Source: Cellulomonas sp. ES6
GTDB lineage: Bacteria > Actinomycetota > Actinomycetes > Actinomycetales > Cellulomonadaceae
Reading direction: 5' to 3'
Assembly: GCF_030053835.1 (NCBI RefSeq)
Contig: NZ_CP125655.1
Location: forward strand, 2,852,001 to 2,916,000
Length of the DNA: 64,000 nt
The translations under genes were made by a program, and so were the position numbers. Positions 34,601 through 42,029 of the stretch are shown here, piece after piece. How positions within the stretch are numbered: position 1 is the first letter of the stretch; each line of letters starts with the position of its first letter. Below the pieces are notes generated by a model. The model saw nothing but the letters and a program-made list of their open reading frames with translations, did not search any database and was not told the origin of the DNA.

Positions 34601-35066
34601 TGGCGCCCTGGGTCTCGTGCCGCATGTGCGTCAGGTAGGAGATCGCCGCCCGCGACGTCGCATCCGCGATCCCACGCTTGGTCTCGTAGATCCACGCGAG
34701 CTGGGCGTCGCTGACGATCTCGGTGCCGACCGGGGTATAGCCCACCGGGTCGTCGTTGCCGGACTGGACGCAGAAGTACAAGTCCTCCACGCCGTTCGGG
34801 GACTTCATCGCCCCCAGCCAGCTCTCACCCCAGGAGGTGACGCCGGTGATCGGCACGCCGGGCTGCAGCACACCTGCCGTCACCGCCTCAGCCGGCTGCA
34901 GCCCGGGGCCGACGAGCCCCACGCCGGCCAGCGCCACGGCCGCCGCGACGGCAGGGACGGTCTTGGTCAGGACACGCCGATGAGACGGCCGTCGCCGGGC
35001 ATCTGCCCAGGTCAGAGCCGCCTTCAGGACGCTGCGCGCACGCGCGCGCATGGGTAGATTGGTCAT
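31689..35066 (-). CDS. Large LAxTG-anchored surface protein with possible thioester domain
   Basis: 1125 residues. A long basic N-region and hydrophobic core end at AEA (about 61), a secretion signal. An N-terminal domain with EDLYFCVQSG (Cys99) and SDAQLAWIYE (Gln122) resembles TQXA-type thioester-forming adhesin domains. Repeated beta-rich domains follow (several start with a YGPF-type motif); the last two (about 860-1070) are near-identical repeats containing GTYYWVETLTGPDGEVVHVG. The C-terminus has LAVTG (1086-1090), a membrane span and RSRRQ, a class E-type sortase signal. It should be a wall-anchored adhesin that could promote mating-pair contact. No sortase gene is present in the window. 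Confidence 0.88.
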   Translation of the reverse strand: MTNLPMRARARSVLKAALTWADARRRPSHRRVLTKTVPAVAAAVALAGVGLVGPGLQPAEAVTAGVLQPGVPITGVTSWGESWLGAMKSPNGVEDLYFCVQSGNDDPVGYTPVGTEIVSDAQLAWIYETKRGIADATSRAAISYLTHMRHETQGASAVSPETRKARIEANAPQAVKDVAAAYLAEAAVQAGPYRGSTSTVVTADKRTGAINNLGFLSDASNWIAGKPIRVTLTGPAVFDATGTNVWEGTTSNGPISLSWTATGNGTVNYTWVVGGAGRVTLTKYSMSGAVQDGLSYAGRPPSDPEELTTVGTPFDVVLDFQPEVRTQVATVFVAEGGSLVDQVTAAAAAGDVWTQVGGSYVPVVAEGTLYGPFAEQPAQSSDVPADAPVAATETLTFNGPGTLDSPSTLRASEAGYYTWVWSIKKASQSASVAQYIRGDATHDFGLVAETHIVPFTPTITTQVEDRYPELATEDLVDVLTFGVATGPGWLAKQDGTPVETVWDGTLYGPFDVPVTEVADVPAGAPVYGHDQLVVDGTGTERLPATASSAAGFYTWVWEMDKARQPVESQPYLATSVRTAFMIEDETHSVKHPVSLTSMMVDFNVVQGGQLRDVITQSGFPDSHTEFGGLGGWEADGQEVVHTAYGPLAEQPTADLDLSTAPVLGVDTTPAQNGTYVVGTDGEYAIADSNAGAGWYVIVSTWAGDDRVEPLATSPGDPLEQAYVPYDETAEVETWLVTDADERVVAGQPFKDTAHLTGTIHAGGYLEFEAYGPFVDGVEAVESAESLLWTSEQIPVTAAGTFRSGYTTTDLPETAAWGDVYWVATYYDADGQVVVRGAFGDPSEITRVTAPERPVVTTLAQGTVALGDPAHDVAFVSGPVEPESTLTWAAYRQADSEDPADDELVAEVGPVTIYHGGTYESPAVVFDEVGTYYWVETLTGPDGEVVHVGEPRLPGETTQVVRVTTQALKEIAEGEAAHDVALVEGTPVPGSTLTFAVYRQADGDDVADDELVASLDPVEITGPGEVRSADVTLDRYGTYYWVETLTGPDGEVVHVGEPRLPAETTTVVVQYQDSAAAAANSDQARALAVTGAKTYGLLLGAALLIALGAGQIGYVRSRRQGTGARS
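31888..32281 (-). repeat. Tandem domain repeat inside surface-protein gene
   Basis: Two copies of a block of about 320 bp. The best-conserved parts (31888-31961 and 32208-32281) encode the same run of about 25 residues, GTYYWVETLTGPDGEVVHVG onward. High nucleotide identity suggests recent duplication or gene conversion; the flanking parts of each domain have diverged. Confidence 0.75.
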
Positions 35067-35098
35067 CGCTTTCGCTGCTCTCCAAGGTGTCGGAAGTA

Positions 35099-35130
35099 GA
35101 GGGGTCCCGGGTTGCCGCCCGGGGCCCCTC
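35099..35130 (-). terminator. 13-bp hairpin upstream of surface-protein gene
   Basis: Bases 35099-35111 (GAGGGGTCCCGGG) pair with 35118-35130 (CCCGGGGCCCCTC) with one G-T pair and a 6-base loop. It lies between the coiled-coil gene and the surface-protein start codon. It could end the integrase transcript or act as a leader structure controlling the surface protein. Confidence 0.55.
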
Positions 35131-35187
35131 ACCTGTCATCGGGGCCTCACGTCATCTGCAATGGCCTCCTGTCCGCGTGCTTGAGCA

Positions 35188-36195
35188 TCAGCACTCTCCC
35201 CACCAGGACGGGTCCTGCCCGAGAGTGCCTCCGCCGCAGAAGTCCGTGCTCTCCTCGACCCAGTACGAGCCGTCACCACTGGAGGTGGACGAGCCCGTGC
35301 CGGTCGGGCCCGGGGCTCCGCCAGAGGTCGTGTTCGACTCGGCGCCGCCGGGCTTGCTCGACCCCGGCTTGCGGGCCGGTGCGTTCTTCTGCGTCGCCGC
35401 GGCTGCAGCAGCTGCCTGTTGGGCAGCGGCCCGATCGGCCTCGGCCTGCCACGCGTTCTGGGCGTCGATGACGGCCTGGCGGGGCCCGTCGAGGGCGCGC
35501 ACCTGCTCGCGGGTCGCCGACAAAGCGGCTGCCAGCTCCTCGAGCGTCGCGTCGTCGGCCGCCGCGGTGTCTCGGACCCTGATCGCGGCATCGAGCGCGT
35601 CTCGCAGTCCCTGCCGGACCTGGTTGTCCGCGACCCTCGACTCCGAGCCGGCCAGGACGTCCTCGCCGACCGTGATCGCCGCCGCCAGCTCAGCCACGGC
35701 AGCGGCGTGATCGGCGCGTGCCTGGTCGACCAGCCACCGCTCGTGCGACGCCCGCACCTCCTCGGTCGCGGCAACCAGGGTCTCGGTGGCGGCCTGCGCC
35801 TCGCGCGCAAGGTTGTCCACCCTCGCCGTCACGGACCGGAGCTCGTCGGCCGACGCCGCGTCGACATCGACCGCAGGGAGCTCAGGAACCTCCGTGGTCT
35901 CTCGGATCGAAATCAGGGACTCGACCGTGGCCCGGTCGGCTACCTCTCCGTCCAGACCGGGCACCGTCGCGGCCGCCGTGCGCGCCTCACCCAGGTCGGC
36001 CACGGCCACGGTGTAGTCCTCGACCGCGGCCTGGAAGTCCTCGAGCGCCGCCTGCAGCTGGCGCTCCTGGGCCGCCAGCACACCCCACACCACGCCGAGC
36101 GCAACCACGACGACGGTGATGGCCCCGGCAATCAGCAAGCCTGGGAACGGCCACCTGCTCGATGCGGGCGCAGGGACGCGGATGGTCTGGCTCAT
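35188..36195 (-). CDS. Secreted/anchored coiled-coil protein, paralogue of the 762-aa protein
   Basis: 335 residues: one membrane span (about 17-40), then an extracellular coiled coil and a module with SRVADNQVRQGLRDALDAAI, clearly homologous to VADDAVRQGLQAAI in the protein at 15975-18263, with the same downstream spacing to QAVIDAQNAWQAE. A Ser/Gly/Thr linker leads to a C-terminus with two Cys (STDFCGGGTLGQDPSWWGEC), possibly a disulfide. The ATG shares a base with the integrase stop (TGATG), an odd pairing of recombinase and envelope protein. Confidence 0.8.
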   Translation of the reverse strand: MSQTIRVPAPASSRWPFPGLLIAGAITVVVVALGVVWGVLAAQERQLQAALEDFQAAVEDYTVAVADLGEARTAAATVPGLDGEVADRATVESLISIRETTEVPELPAVDVDAASADELRSVTARVDNLAREAQAATETLVAATEEVRASHERWLVDQARADHAAAVAELAAAITVGEDVLAGSESRVADNQVRQGLRDALDAAIRVRDTAAADDATLEELAAALSATREQVRALDGPRQAVIDAQNAWQAEADRAAAQQAAAAAAATQKNAPARKPGSSKPGGAESNTTSGGAPGPTGTGSSTSSGDGSYWVEESTDFCGGGTLGQDPSWWGEC

Positions 36196-37130
36196 CACAC
36201 ACGTCCTTCGTAGAGGCGGGACGAGGTCAGCACCGTGACACTCGGCAGCAGGTTCATGGCGCCCTGACGCTCTTCCTGCCCGACCCCGGTGTAGATCGCT
36301 GTTGTTGCCAGCGAGCGGTGGCGCATCAACTCCTGCACGACGCGCACGGGCACGCCTTCTTGGAGGAGGGTCGTGCCGAACCAGTGACGCAGCTGGTGCG
36401 CCGTCGCAGCCACGCCGATCCGGCGGAACGCCCGCGAGATGCCGGCGGACACCGAGTTCGGCGAGACGTGTCGCGAGGGGTCGCCGGGGGAGGGGAACCA
36501 GCTCCCGGAGCTGGGCCACTGGTCGATCAGCCGGCGCAGGTCATCGTTGAGCGGCAGGTAGTCTCGCCCGCCGCCTTTGCCGACCACCTCGAAGAGGTCG
36601 GTGACGCGGCGGAAGTCCTCGCCGCTGACCTTCGCCGCCTCCGAGACCCGCAGCCCGGCGCAGGCGCACAGCGTCGCCTGGGCGATCGTCTGCGGGTGCT
36701 GGCCCGAGGCCAGCAGACGCCGGACATCCATCGTGAGCACCGGGCGCGGTTGCGCCCGCGGCACCTTCGGGCGGGCGACCCGGATCGTCGGGTCGTCGTC
36801 TCGGTACCCCTCGCGCACGAGGTAGTGCGACCACGCGCGCAGGGCGTGGTAGTACGTTGAGCGCGACGACGGGTTGCGGACTGTTCGCAGCCAAGCGCGC
36901 AGAAGGTCCGGGCTCATCGCGCAGTCGGGAACTGCCAAGTCGCGGGAGATCGCCCGCACGATGCGCTCCCGCTCGCCAATCGTGCGCCGCGACAGCGCCC
37001 CCATGTCCATGTGCTCGACCCAGCGCGACAGCGCCTGCCCCCTGCACTGGCACGCGTACAACGAAGAACCGTTCATCCGCACGTCGCTACCAGAGACCAG
37101 GGCACCCTCAGTGGCGGGTCCGTGCCTCAC
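36195..37130 (-). CDS. Tyrosine recombinase (integrase)
   Basis: 311 residues with the full catalytic set: Arg161 (CAGLRVSEA), Lys185 (VVGKGGGRD), His245 and Arg248 (AHQLRHWFG), His271 (MRHRSLATT) and Tyr280 (AIYTGV). It has an N-terminal SAM-like core-binding domain (about 35-115). The size fits XerC/D-type or short phage-type integrases, not the longer arm-binding type. The true start could be Met19 or Met41. It lies about 100 bases from a tRNA-like att candidate at the right end of the element. Confidence 0.93.
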   Translation of the reverse strand: MRHGPATEGALVSGSDVRMNGSSLYACQCRGQALSRWVEHMDMGALSRRTIGERERIVRAISRDLAVPDCAMSPDLLRAWLRTVRNPSSRSTYYHALRAWSHYLVREGYRDDDPTIRVARPKVPRAQPRPVLTMDVRRLLASGQHPQTIAQATLCACAGLRVSEAAKVSGEDFRRVTDLFEVVGKGGGRDYLPLNDDLRRLIDQWPSSGSWFPSPGDPSRHVSPNSVSAGISRAFRRIGVAATAHQLRHWFGTTLLQEGVPVRVVQELMRHRSLATTAIYTGVGQEERQGAMNLLPSVTVLTSSRLYEGRV

Positions 37131-37234
37131 AGCCCCGCCACGAGCGGAAGGTCCGCGTCCCAGAGTGGTTCGGACGAGGGAAGTTGAGTGCTCCGCGCAC
37201 CCGCACTCAGGTGGGAGATGTCGGCACCACCGAA

Positions 37235-37269
37235 CTTCGGATCAGAAGGTCGGGGGTTCGGGTCCGCCC
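37235..37269. other. tRNA-Arg-like 3' half; candidate attachment site core
   Basis: CTTCGGATCAGAAGGTCG followed by GGGGGTTCGGGTCC has the sequence of the anticodon loop (CTTCGGA, anticodon TCG), variable loop and T arm of an Arg tRNA. The 5' half does not pair and the T stem and T loop each carry a change, so this is not a working tRNA. Such 3' imprints are the usual att cores of tRNA-targeting elements. It separates the integrase from chromosome-like or accessory genes. Confidence 0.5.
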
Positions 37270-37287
37270 TACGCCGGACGCCCGGCG

Positions 37288-37869
37288 TCACGCCCGCGGG
37301 TGGTAGACGCTCTGGCGCTCCACGCGCGCGTCGGCGAAGTTCCCGAGGCCGTTGACGACCTCGCCGACCTCGACGCGGGTGCCGCGGGCGAGGCCGACGC
37401 CCTTGAGGACGCCCGCCCGGCGGTCGACGTCCGGCTCGGTGTGGTCGCCGCCGCCGGCGATCTGCACGGACTGGGCCCGGATCGGGCCGATGAGCTGCCC
37501 GCCGTCGCCGATCGACGTCGCGCCGACGATCTCGGGGCCGTTGGTGAGGCGCACGCGGTCACCGACGACGATCGCGGTGCCGCGTGCGTCGGCCTTGAGC
37601 TGCACCCCGCCGGGCCCGTACGAGCCGTGCGATCCGATCTCGAGGTGGCCACCGTTCTCGGCCAGCAGGAACGCGCCCGGGTAGAAGACGTTGTGCGAGC
37701 CGACCGTGAGGACGGAGTCCTCGTCGGACTGGATCACGACGCCGGGGTAGAAGACGTTCCCCTCACCGAGGGTGGCGAACCGGCTGATCAGCACCGAGTG
37801 CGGGTCCAGCACCTGGTGGTCCGTCGTGGCGCCGGCGAGGGCGTCGACGCTGAGGAATCTCGATCGCAT
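37288..37869 (-). CDS. Left-handed beta-helix (hexapeptide-repeat) protein
   Basis: 193 residues from ATG 37869. Residues 30-140 are hexapeptide-type turns (TLGEGNVFYPGVVIQSDED, LTVGSHNVFYPGAFL, LEIGSHGSYGPGGVQL), as in acyltransferases, gamma-carbonic anhydrases and dynactin-like subunits. No catalytic His-rich acyltransferase motif is evident. The C-terminus is DARVERQSVYHPRA. It is the first gene beyond the att candidate; function unknown. Confidence 0.75.
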   Translation of the reverse strand: MRSRFLSVDALAGATTDHQVLDPHSVLISRFATLGEGNVFYPGVVIQSDEDSVLTVGSHNVFYPGAFLLAENGGHLEIGSHGSYGPGGVQLKADARGTAIVVGDRVRLTNGPEIVGATSIGDGGQLIGPIRAQSVQIAGGGDHTEPDVDRRAGVLKGVGLARGTRVEVGEVVNGLGNFADARVERQSVYHPRA

Positions 37870-39056
37870 GTGTGCGTCCTTCGTCGTGTCCAGGGGACTT
37901 CCGTGACCGGGGCGTCGCCAGGCCGGCACGACCAGCGAACCGTCAGCGGCCGCACCTGGATGCATGAGCTTGCACAGTGGCAGCGGAGCGCGGACTCGAC
38001 GTGCTCACTCGCGCGATCTCGCGCAAGGTCGTCCCCCGCGGGCGCCGTCGAGGCAGGCTGCGGCATAGACGAGTGGGGCACCGCAGACGCCAGGGCACTC
38101 GGCACGAGCTATGAAGGCCACCTCGACACGATCCCGACGGGCACCCGTGACCCGGCCCACGCCCCGCCGGTACTCCCTCGCCGGCGCAAGTCCCTGCACC
38201 CCACCCACTGCACCGCCTGAGGCTCGCCCGCTGACATCCGAACACCAGCAGCCGGCGGCGGCGGCACCCGCCGCGGAGTCCCGCGCTCCACAGGTCCAAG
38301 AGCAGCGTCGAGCGAAGGTCTCCTACTACCAAGACCCTAGGGACCCGCCGGGCGCGCGGAGCACTGCTCCACACCATGGCCACCGAGGGGCCCAGTACCC
38401 TTCTCCGCTCTCATCGAGACGGCCCTGATGGCGGAGGTCGAGCGCGTAGAGACGACCTACAACGACAGCCATCCCTTCCACCCCTCGGGCCCCGCGAACT
38501 CCCGCAGGGCCGAGCGCTGAGCGGAGGCCGATCCACGTGGAGATGGGCCACGACGTCTCACGCGGCTCACGACACCACTCGGCGAGAGGCAACTCCGCCC
38601 CACGGCTCGCAAGCGTCACACGCTTCCTCACTCTCGCGCGTGCTCGAAGCGTAGCCGTCCGGCGTGACCCGAGATCCGGGGGCGTGCACATCTCGACACC
38701 TTCAGGTGCGGTCGAGCGCCATCGGGCGTTGCCGGCGGTGTCAAATGCATCGGGTGACAGATGCGAGACGTGGCGTGGCAGGCGCCAGCGAAGCCGACCG
38801 CGGGCGTTCGCCTGACGCGGCCTGAGACTCCTCCCGCGGTCGGCGCGTGGGTTCTCGGAGTGCGGGGCGGGTTGTCCAGGTGGAGGGAGGGGCGACCGCC
38901 TGGACCGCTTCAGCCAGGCTGAGGCGCGCGAGGAGAAGTCGCAGGTCCATGGGCACATCCTGCGACCGGCCTCCGACGCCCCTAGGGCGACCGAGTTCGG
39001 CGCGTTCACGGTCGGGCGACCTTGCGTTCGACGTACGGGGCGCGCGGCTGCGACGG
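37870..39056. other. 1.2-kb stretch with no supportable gene
   Basis: Frames of 60-220 codons exist on both strands but have Arg/Ser/Pro-heavy, non-protein-like translations and no ribosome sites. Codon position bias looks lost compared with neighbours. Most likely decayed accessory DNA between the element end and the Abi gene. The one frame with a slightly natural start (38741-38952, minus) is not convincing. Confidence 0.5.
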
Positions 39057-39872
39057 CTAGTTGCGACCTTGGGTCGCGTCCAGGCGTCGGAGCATGTACT
39101 CCGCGACGCTACATGCCTCACGGACGACGAGTAGGGCCAGATCCTCTGTGACGCCGGTGGGGAGTGTCCGGCCGTGGCCAGTGCCTTGCAGGTTCCGCAG
39201 ATCGTTAACGTTCTTCGCGATGCTCCAGGACGACTGGTGAATCGCCCGGATAGCGTCAAACCCAGGCAGCGACTTGTCAACGCGCTCGGGCAAGACGCCG
39301 AGGCGTTCTCGCGCAATGTGCCAGAGAGCGTCGAACCCCATCGACGACGGGACCGGCATGCCTGTCTCCTCCAGCACGAACTTCGCTACCGACTCCAGAA
39401 GGTCCTTCGCGGTGCCGATCAGGAGCGCGGGGTCTGAGGTGCTACCTCGGAGGCGCGCGAGGCTCTCATCGAGCGCTTCGCGGCCGCCGGTGTCGACGTC
39501 GGCGCCAGCGAAAGCGCGCAGCTGCCCGTCGTCGGACAGCAGCCAACCGGTGCGGCCCAGCGCAAGTCGCAGGCGCTTCCCGTCCTCCGAGTGACTAGAA
39601 GAGTCCGTCCCGATCAGGCTCTGGTGGCGCAGCGCGGACAAGAGGCCCTCGACGAGCTTGCGACCGCCGCCATTGCGCTCCGCGCGCCGGAATGCCGACA
39701 GCACCCGGTCCTCTTTCGTCGGACCGTTGCCATCGGGACTGTACTGGTACCCGTCGTTGAGGCCGGCCCCAGTCATCGCCCTGGTCACCGCCGTGTGCGA
39801 CGGTCCTCGTCCCGCGTGAAAGAAGGCCGCGATCGCGGCCGCGATGTCATCGCTGACGGGCGCGCCTCTCAT
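39057..39872 (-). CDS. Abortive-infection Abi_C-domain protein
   Basis: 271 residues. The C-terminal half contains LESVAKFVLEETGMPVP...SLPGFDAIRAIHQSSWSIAKNVNDLRNLQGTGHGRTLP. The R-N-x-x-GTGHG ending and its helical approach are the hallmark of the Abi_C (abortive infection C-terminal) family. The N-terminal part binds no motif I know. These proteins occur in phage-defence loci. No Shine-Dalgarno sequence precedes the ATG; a TAGCGT six bases upstream could give a leaderless mRNA. Confidence 0.8.
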   Translation of the reverse strand: MRGAPVSDDIAAAIAAFFHAGRGPSHTAVTRAMTGAGLNDGYQYSPDGNGPTKEDRVLSAFRRAERNGGGRKLVEGLLSALRHQSLIGTDSSSHSEDGKRLRLALGRTGWLLSDDGQLRAFAGADVDTGGREALDESLARLRGSTSDPALLIGTAKDLLESVAKFVLEETGMPVPSSMGFDALWHIARERLGVLPERVDKSLPGFDAIRAIHQSSWSIAKNVNDLRNLQGTGHGRTLPTGVTEDLALLVVREACSVAEYMLRRLDATQGRN

Positions 39873-39971
39873 GGGGTCACGCTAGCGCCCCACCGCTGGG
39901 TCCCGTCCGACGTCGCCCGACCGCGGGATCCTTGGATCGAGCCCTGGACGCAGACTCCCGAGCGCGAGTCC

Positions 39972-40193
39972 TCACGAGTCGGAGTCCCAGTGCTCGTCAC
40001 CAACCGCGTTGTCCGCGTACTCCCGAATCATGTCGTCGACCTGCGACCGGTGCTCGGCGTCGAGCTGGTCGTACAGCGTCTCCACTTCTCCCTCGCCCCC
40101 GTCCCGCTCGAGGATCTCGCCGATCTGCCCAATGATGGCGTCCTGCTCGTCCGGCGATAGCGGCTCCGGCATGCGATCTCCGATCGTCGTCAT
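39972..40193 (-). CDS. Small acidic protein, unknown
   Basis: 73 residues from ATG 40193, highly acidic (GGEGEVETLYDQLDAEHRSQ, ending VGDEHWDSDS) and helical. It could be an antitoxin-like or protein-inhibitor-type partner, but no toxin gene adjoins it. No family recognised. Confidence 0.5.
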   Translation of the reverse strand: MTTIGDRMPEPLSPDEQDAIIGQIGEILERDGGEGEVETLYDQLDAEHRSQVDDMIREYADNAVGDEHWDSDS

Positions 40194-40360
40194 ATGGCTG
40201 CACCTCAACATCTGTGCGCTCAGGCTAGTGCTGTGTTCTGCGGGTTGTGCTCAACGCCCGAGCGCTAACCCGAGAAGCGCTACCCGACACCGGCCACGAC
40301 CACGACCTCGGCATTCTCGAGGCGCACAGCGGTGCGCGCCGGCGACTCGCCGTAGGGCGC

Positions 40361-40702
40361 TCAGTCCGTGAACTCCTCGTTGACGACCTCAGGGAAAGAC
40401 CAGGGCGCCGAGCTGGCCTCTGCCAAGCGCCGTTCGTGCAGCAGGCGCAACCGCGTGTACGCGGGGTCGCGCCGAGGATCGCGGATGCGGTCGCGCAGCG
40501 TTCGGCCGTCGTCGTCGAGCGACATCGCTTCCGGCAGCAAGGGAGAGGCCGAGGTCGACCCGGTGACGAGCATCGGCAGCGCCGTGGAGAGAACCCAGCC
40601 CCGCAGGCGGTCTACTTCGGCCGTGGGGCTGACATGCGCGTGCCACGGATCGGGGCGCTCGACGACGAGCATCGCACTCGATTCGAGCGGGACCGGTGCC
40701 CC
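40361..40702 (-). pseudogene. 3' fragment of a gene cut by an IS remnant
   Basis: About 115 codons ending in SAPWSFPEVVNEEFTD with protein-like composition (LPMLVTGSTSASPLLPEAMS, RDPAYTRLRLLHERRLAEA). The frame has no start of its own, and upstream it is replaced by transposase sequence at about 40700-40705. Original function unknown. Confidence 0.6.
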
Positions 40703-40929
40703 CACGTCTCGTCCCTGGAGAACAGGGCGTGGCGCTTCCAGACCGTCTGCCACGGACCGAAAGAGGTGAGCAGGTCCCGCCACGGCGACCCGGTCCGGTC
40801 GTGCCAGATGATCCCCTCGACCACCCGACGGTGATCAGCGAACGGGCGACCACCACCAGACGCCATCGACGGCATCAGGCCGGCGATCAACTCCCACTCG
40901 GCATCGGACAACACCACATCACGAGACAC
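40703..40929 (-). pseudogene. Truncated IS5-family transposase (N-terminal fragment)
   Basis: From a GTG at 40929 the frame reads LSDAEWELIAGLMP, RPFADHRRVVEGIIWHDRTG and SPWRDLLTSFGPWQTVWKRH. This is the conserved N-terminus (DUF4096-type) of IS5-family transposases. Similarity stops after FSRDETW, where unrelated sequence continues. The catalytic DDE part is gone, so it cannot transpose. Confidence 0.85.
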
Positions 40930-40973
40930 GTGACGACGCTGTCACCGTCCACGCTGCTTGCGAGGCATCGGCA

Positions 40974-41501
40974 TCAGGACGGCGTGTCGTCGTGGCGCCA
41001 GGTCTGGCGCGGGGCGTACCCGATGCGCCGCAGCCAGTGCTCGGTGTACAGGATCCGGGCAGGCGTGATCACAGTGAGCGGATCTGTCGGCGGGTCATCG
41101 AGAGAGCGACCGCGCTCGACATGGTCGGACTGCCAGCGCACCGCCTCCCAGTACGGCTGCGCGTCCGGGTCTTCACGCTGGAGCGTGCGGGCCGTGCCGA
41201 ACAGCTGCGCCCCGCGGCTGCTCGCCTGCCCGACCAGCGGAGCGAAGACCCCAGCTGAGACCCGGGGCTCACGGCGCAGGTTGCGCGACTTCAACGAGGC
41301 GTTCCAGCTGGTGTAGAAGATCTCGACGCCCAGGCTGAAGTACCGCACCGGGGTAGCGGTCGGCGATCCGTCGGCGCTCACCGTCGCCACCACGGCCATG
41401 TTCTGACTCGACAGCAAGTTCAGAATCCGCTCCTCGAGCTCCGCACGAGGGAGAGCCCGGTCAGGGGACGGACCTGCAAGCCAGGGGTTCGTCAGCGGCA
41501 C
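40974..41501 (-). CDS. Pyridoxamine-phosphate-oxidase-like / F420-type split-barrel protein
   Basis: 175 residues from GTG 41501, with GAGG eight bases upstream; a longer frame to 41624 is also open. LLSSQNMAVVATVSADGSPT, TPVRYFSLGVEIFYTSWNAS and LRREPRVSAGVFAP are the split beta-barrel pattern of PNPOx-like flavin or F420-dependent proteins. The C-terminus (TVITPARILYTEHWLRRIGY) fits. Substrate unknown; possibly general redox or detoxification. Confidence 0.75.
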   Translation of the reverse strand: MPLTNPWLAGPSPDRALPRAELEERILNLLSSQNMAVVATVSADGSPTATPVRYFSLGVEIFYTSWNASLKSRNLRREPRVSAGVFAPLVGQASSRGAQLFGTARTLQREDPDAQPYWEAVRWQSDHVERGRSLDDPPTDPLTVITPARILYTEHWLRRIGYAPRQTWRHDDTPS

Positions 41502-41774
41502 CTGGCGATCCTCGCAGGTCGTACCACCCCACGGGTTGAGAGACGCGCCCGAGTGGTCTCGCCACCCACGCTCCTCTCCGACGAAGGCAGTGCCGCCACC
41601 CGACCCGCGGGCCGTGACGTCCACGGCGCCACCGACAATTTCGCGTGTGTTGAGGCCACCTCTGCCGGCGGCCAGACACCGGCCGCTCGTCGGCGGCTGC
41701 GGCGCACGCGTGCTTCAGCCTGAACCTCGGATCGATCGCCTTACGAATCGACCCAGGGCGACCCGCAGTCGTGC

Positions 41775-41810
41775 TGGACATTTGCGTGTTGTGACAGATA
41801 TATTCGTCAC
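41775..41810 (+). promoter_or_regulatory. Promoter with embedded palindrome, leaderless start
   Basis: TGGACA (41775-41780) and TATATT (41799-41804) are 18 bases apart. The GTG at 41811 lies seven bases after the -10, so it would be the mRNA 5' end. An imperfect palindrome with GTGAC/GTCAC arms (41791-41810) spans the -10, an ideal place for a repressor, possibly the small zinc-finger protein itself. Confidence 0.6.
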
Positions 41811-42029
41811 GTGGCAGATGATCCGTCAGCGATGAACCTGGCCAAACTCGACGACGCCGTCCTGCGGGATCTGGGTCGGCGAGTGCGCCTAGAGGGCCTG
41901 CGCCGGGGCGAGTGCTGGCGCAGCTGTCTCAGTTGCTCGCGCAGGTTCTTGGGGCGCGCAGATGCGCGGTACTGCTCGGGGCGCTGCCGCACGGCGGCCT
42001 ACCGTGACCGGCTGGGAGAGGGCGCGTGA
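41811..42029 (+). CDS. Small zinc-finger protein preceding Dam-type methylase
   Basis: 72 residues. CLSCSRRFLGRADARYCSGR followed by CRTAAYRDR gives a C-x2-C...C-x3-C arrangement typical of MYM/FCS-type fingers found in plasmid and phage regulators. The stop overlaps the methylase start (TGA inside GTGATG), so they are coupled. A transcriptional regulator of the module is a fair inference given the palindrome over its promoter. Confidence 0.75.
   Translation: MADDPSAMNLAKLDDAVLRDLGRRVRLEGLRRGECWRSCLSCSRRFLGRADARYCSGRCRTAAYRDRLGEGA

Noticed and set aside
32136..35057. A 973-codon plus-strand frame opposite the surface protein gene
   Set aside because: Shadow of a GC-rich gene; no ribosome site and no domain.
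37220..37290. A complete tRNA-Arg gene
   Set aside because: The 5' acceptor, D arm and 5' anticodon stem are missing and the T stem has a mismatch; kept only as an attachment-site candidate.
38741..38952. A minus-strand 70-codon frame starting MDLRLLLARLSLAEAV
   Set aside because: The start looks natural but the rest is Arg/Thr/Pro-rich and no ribosome site precedes it.
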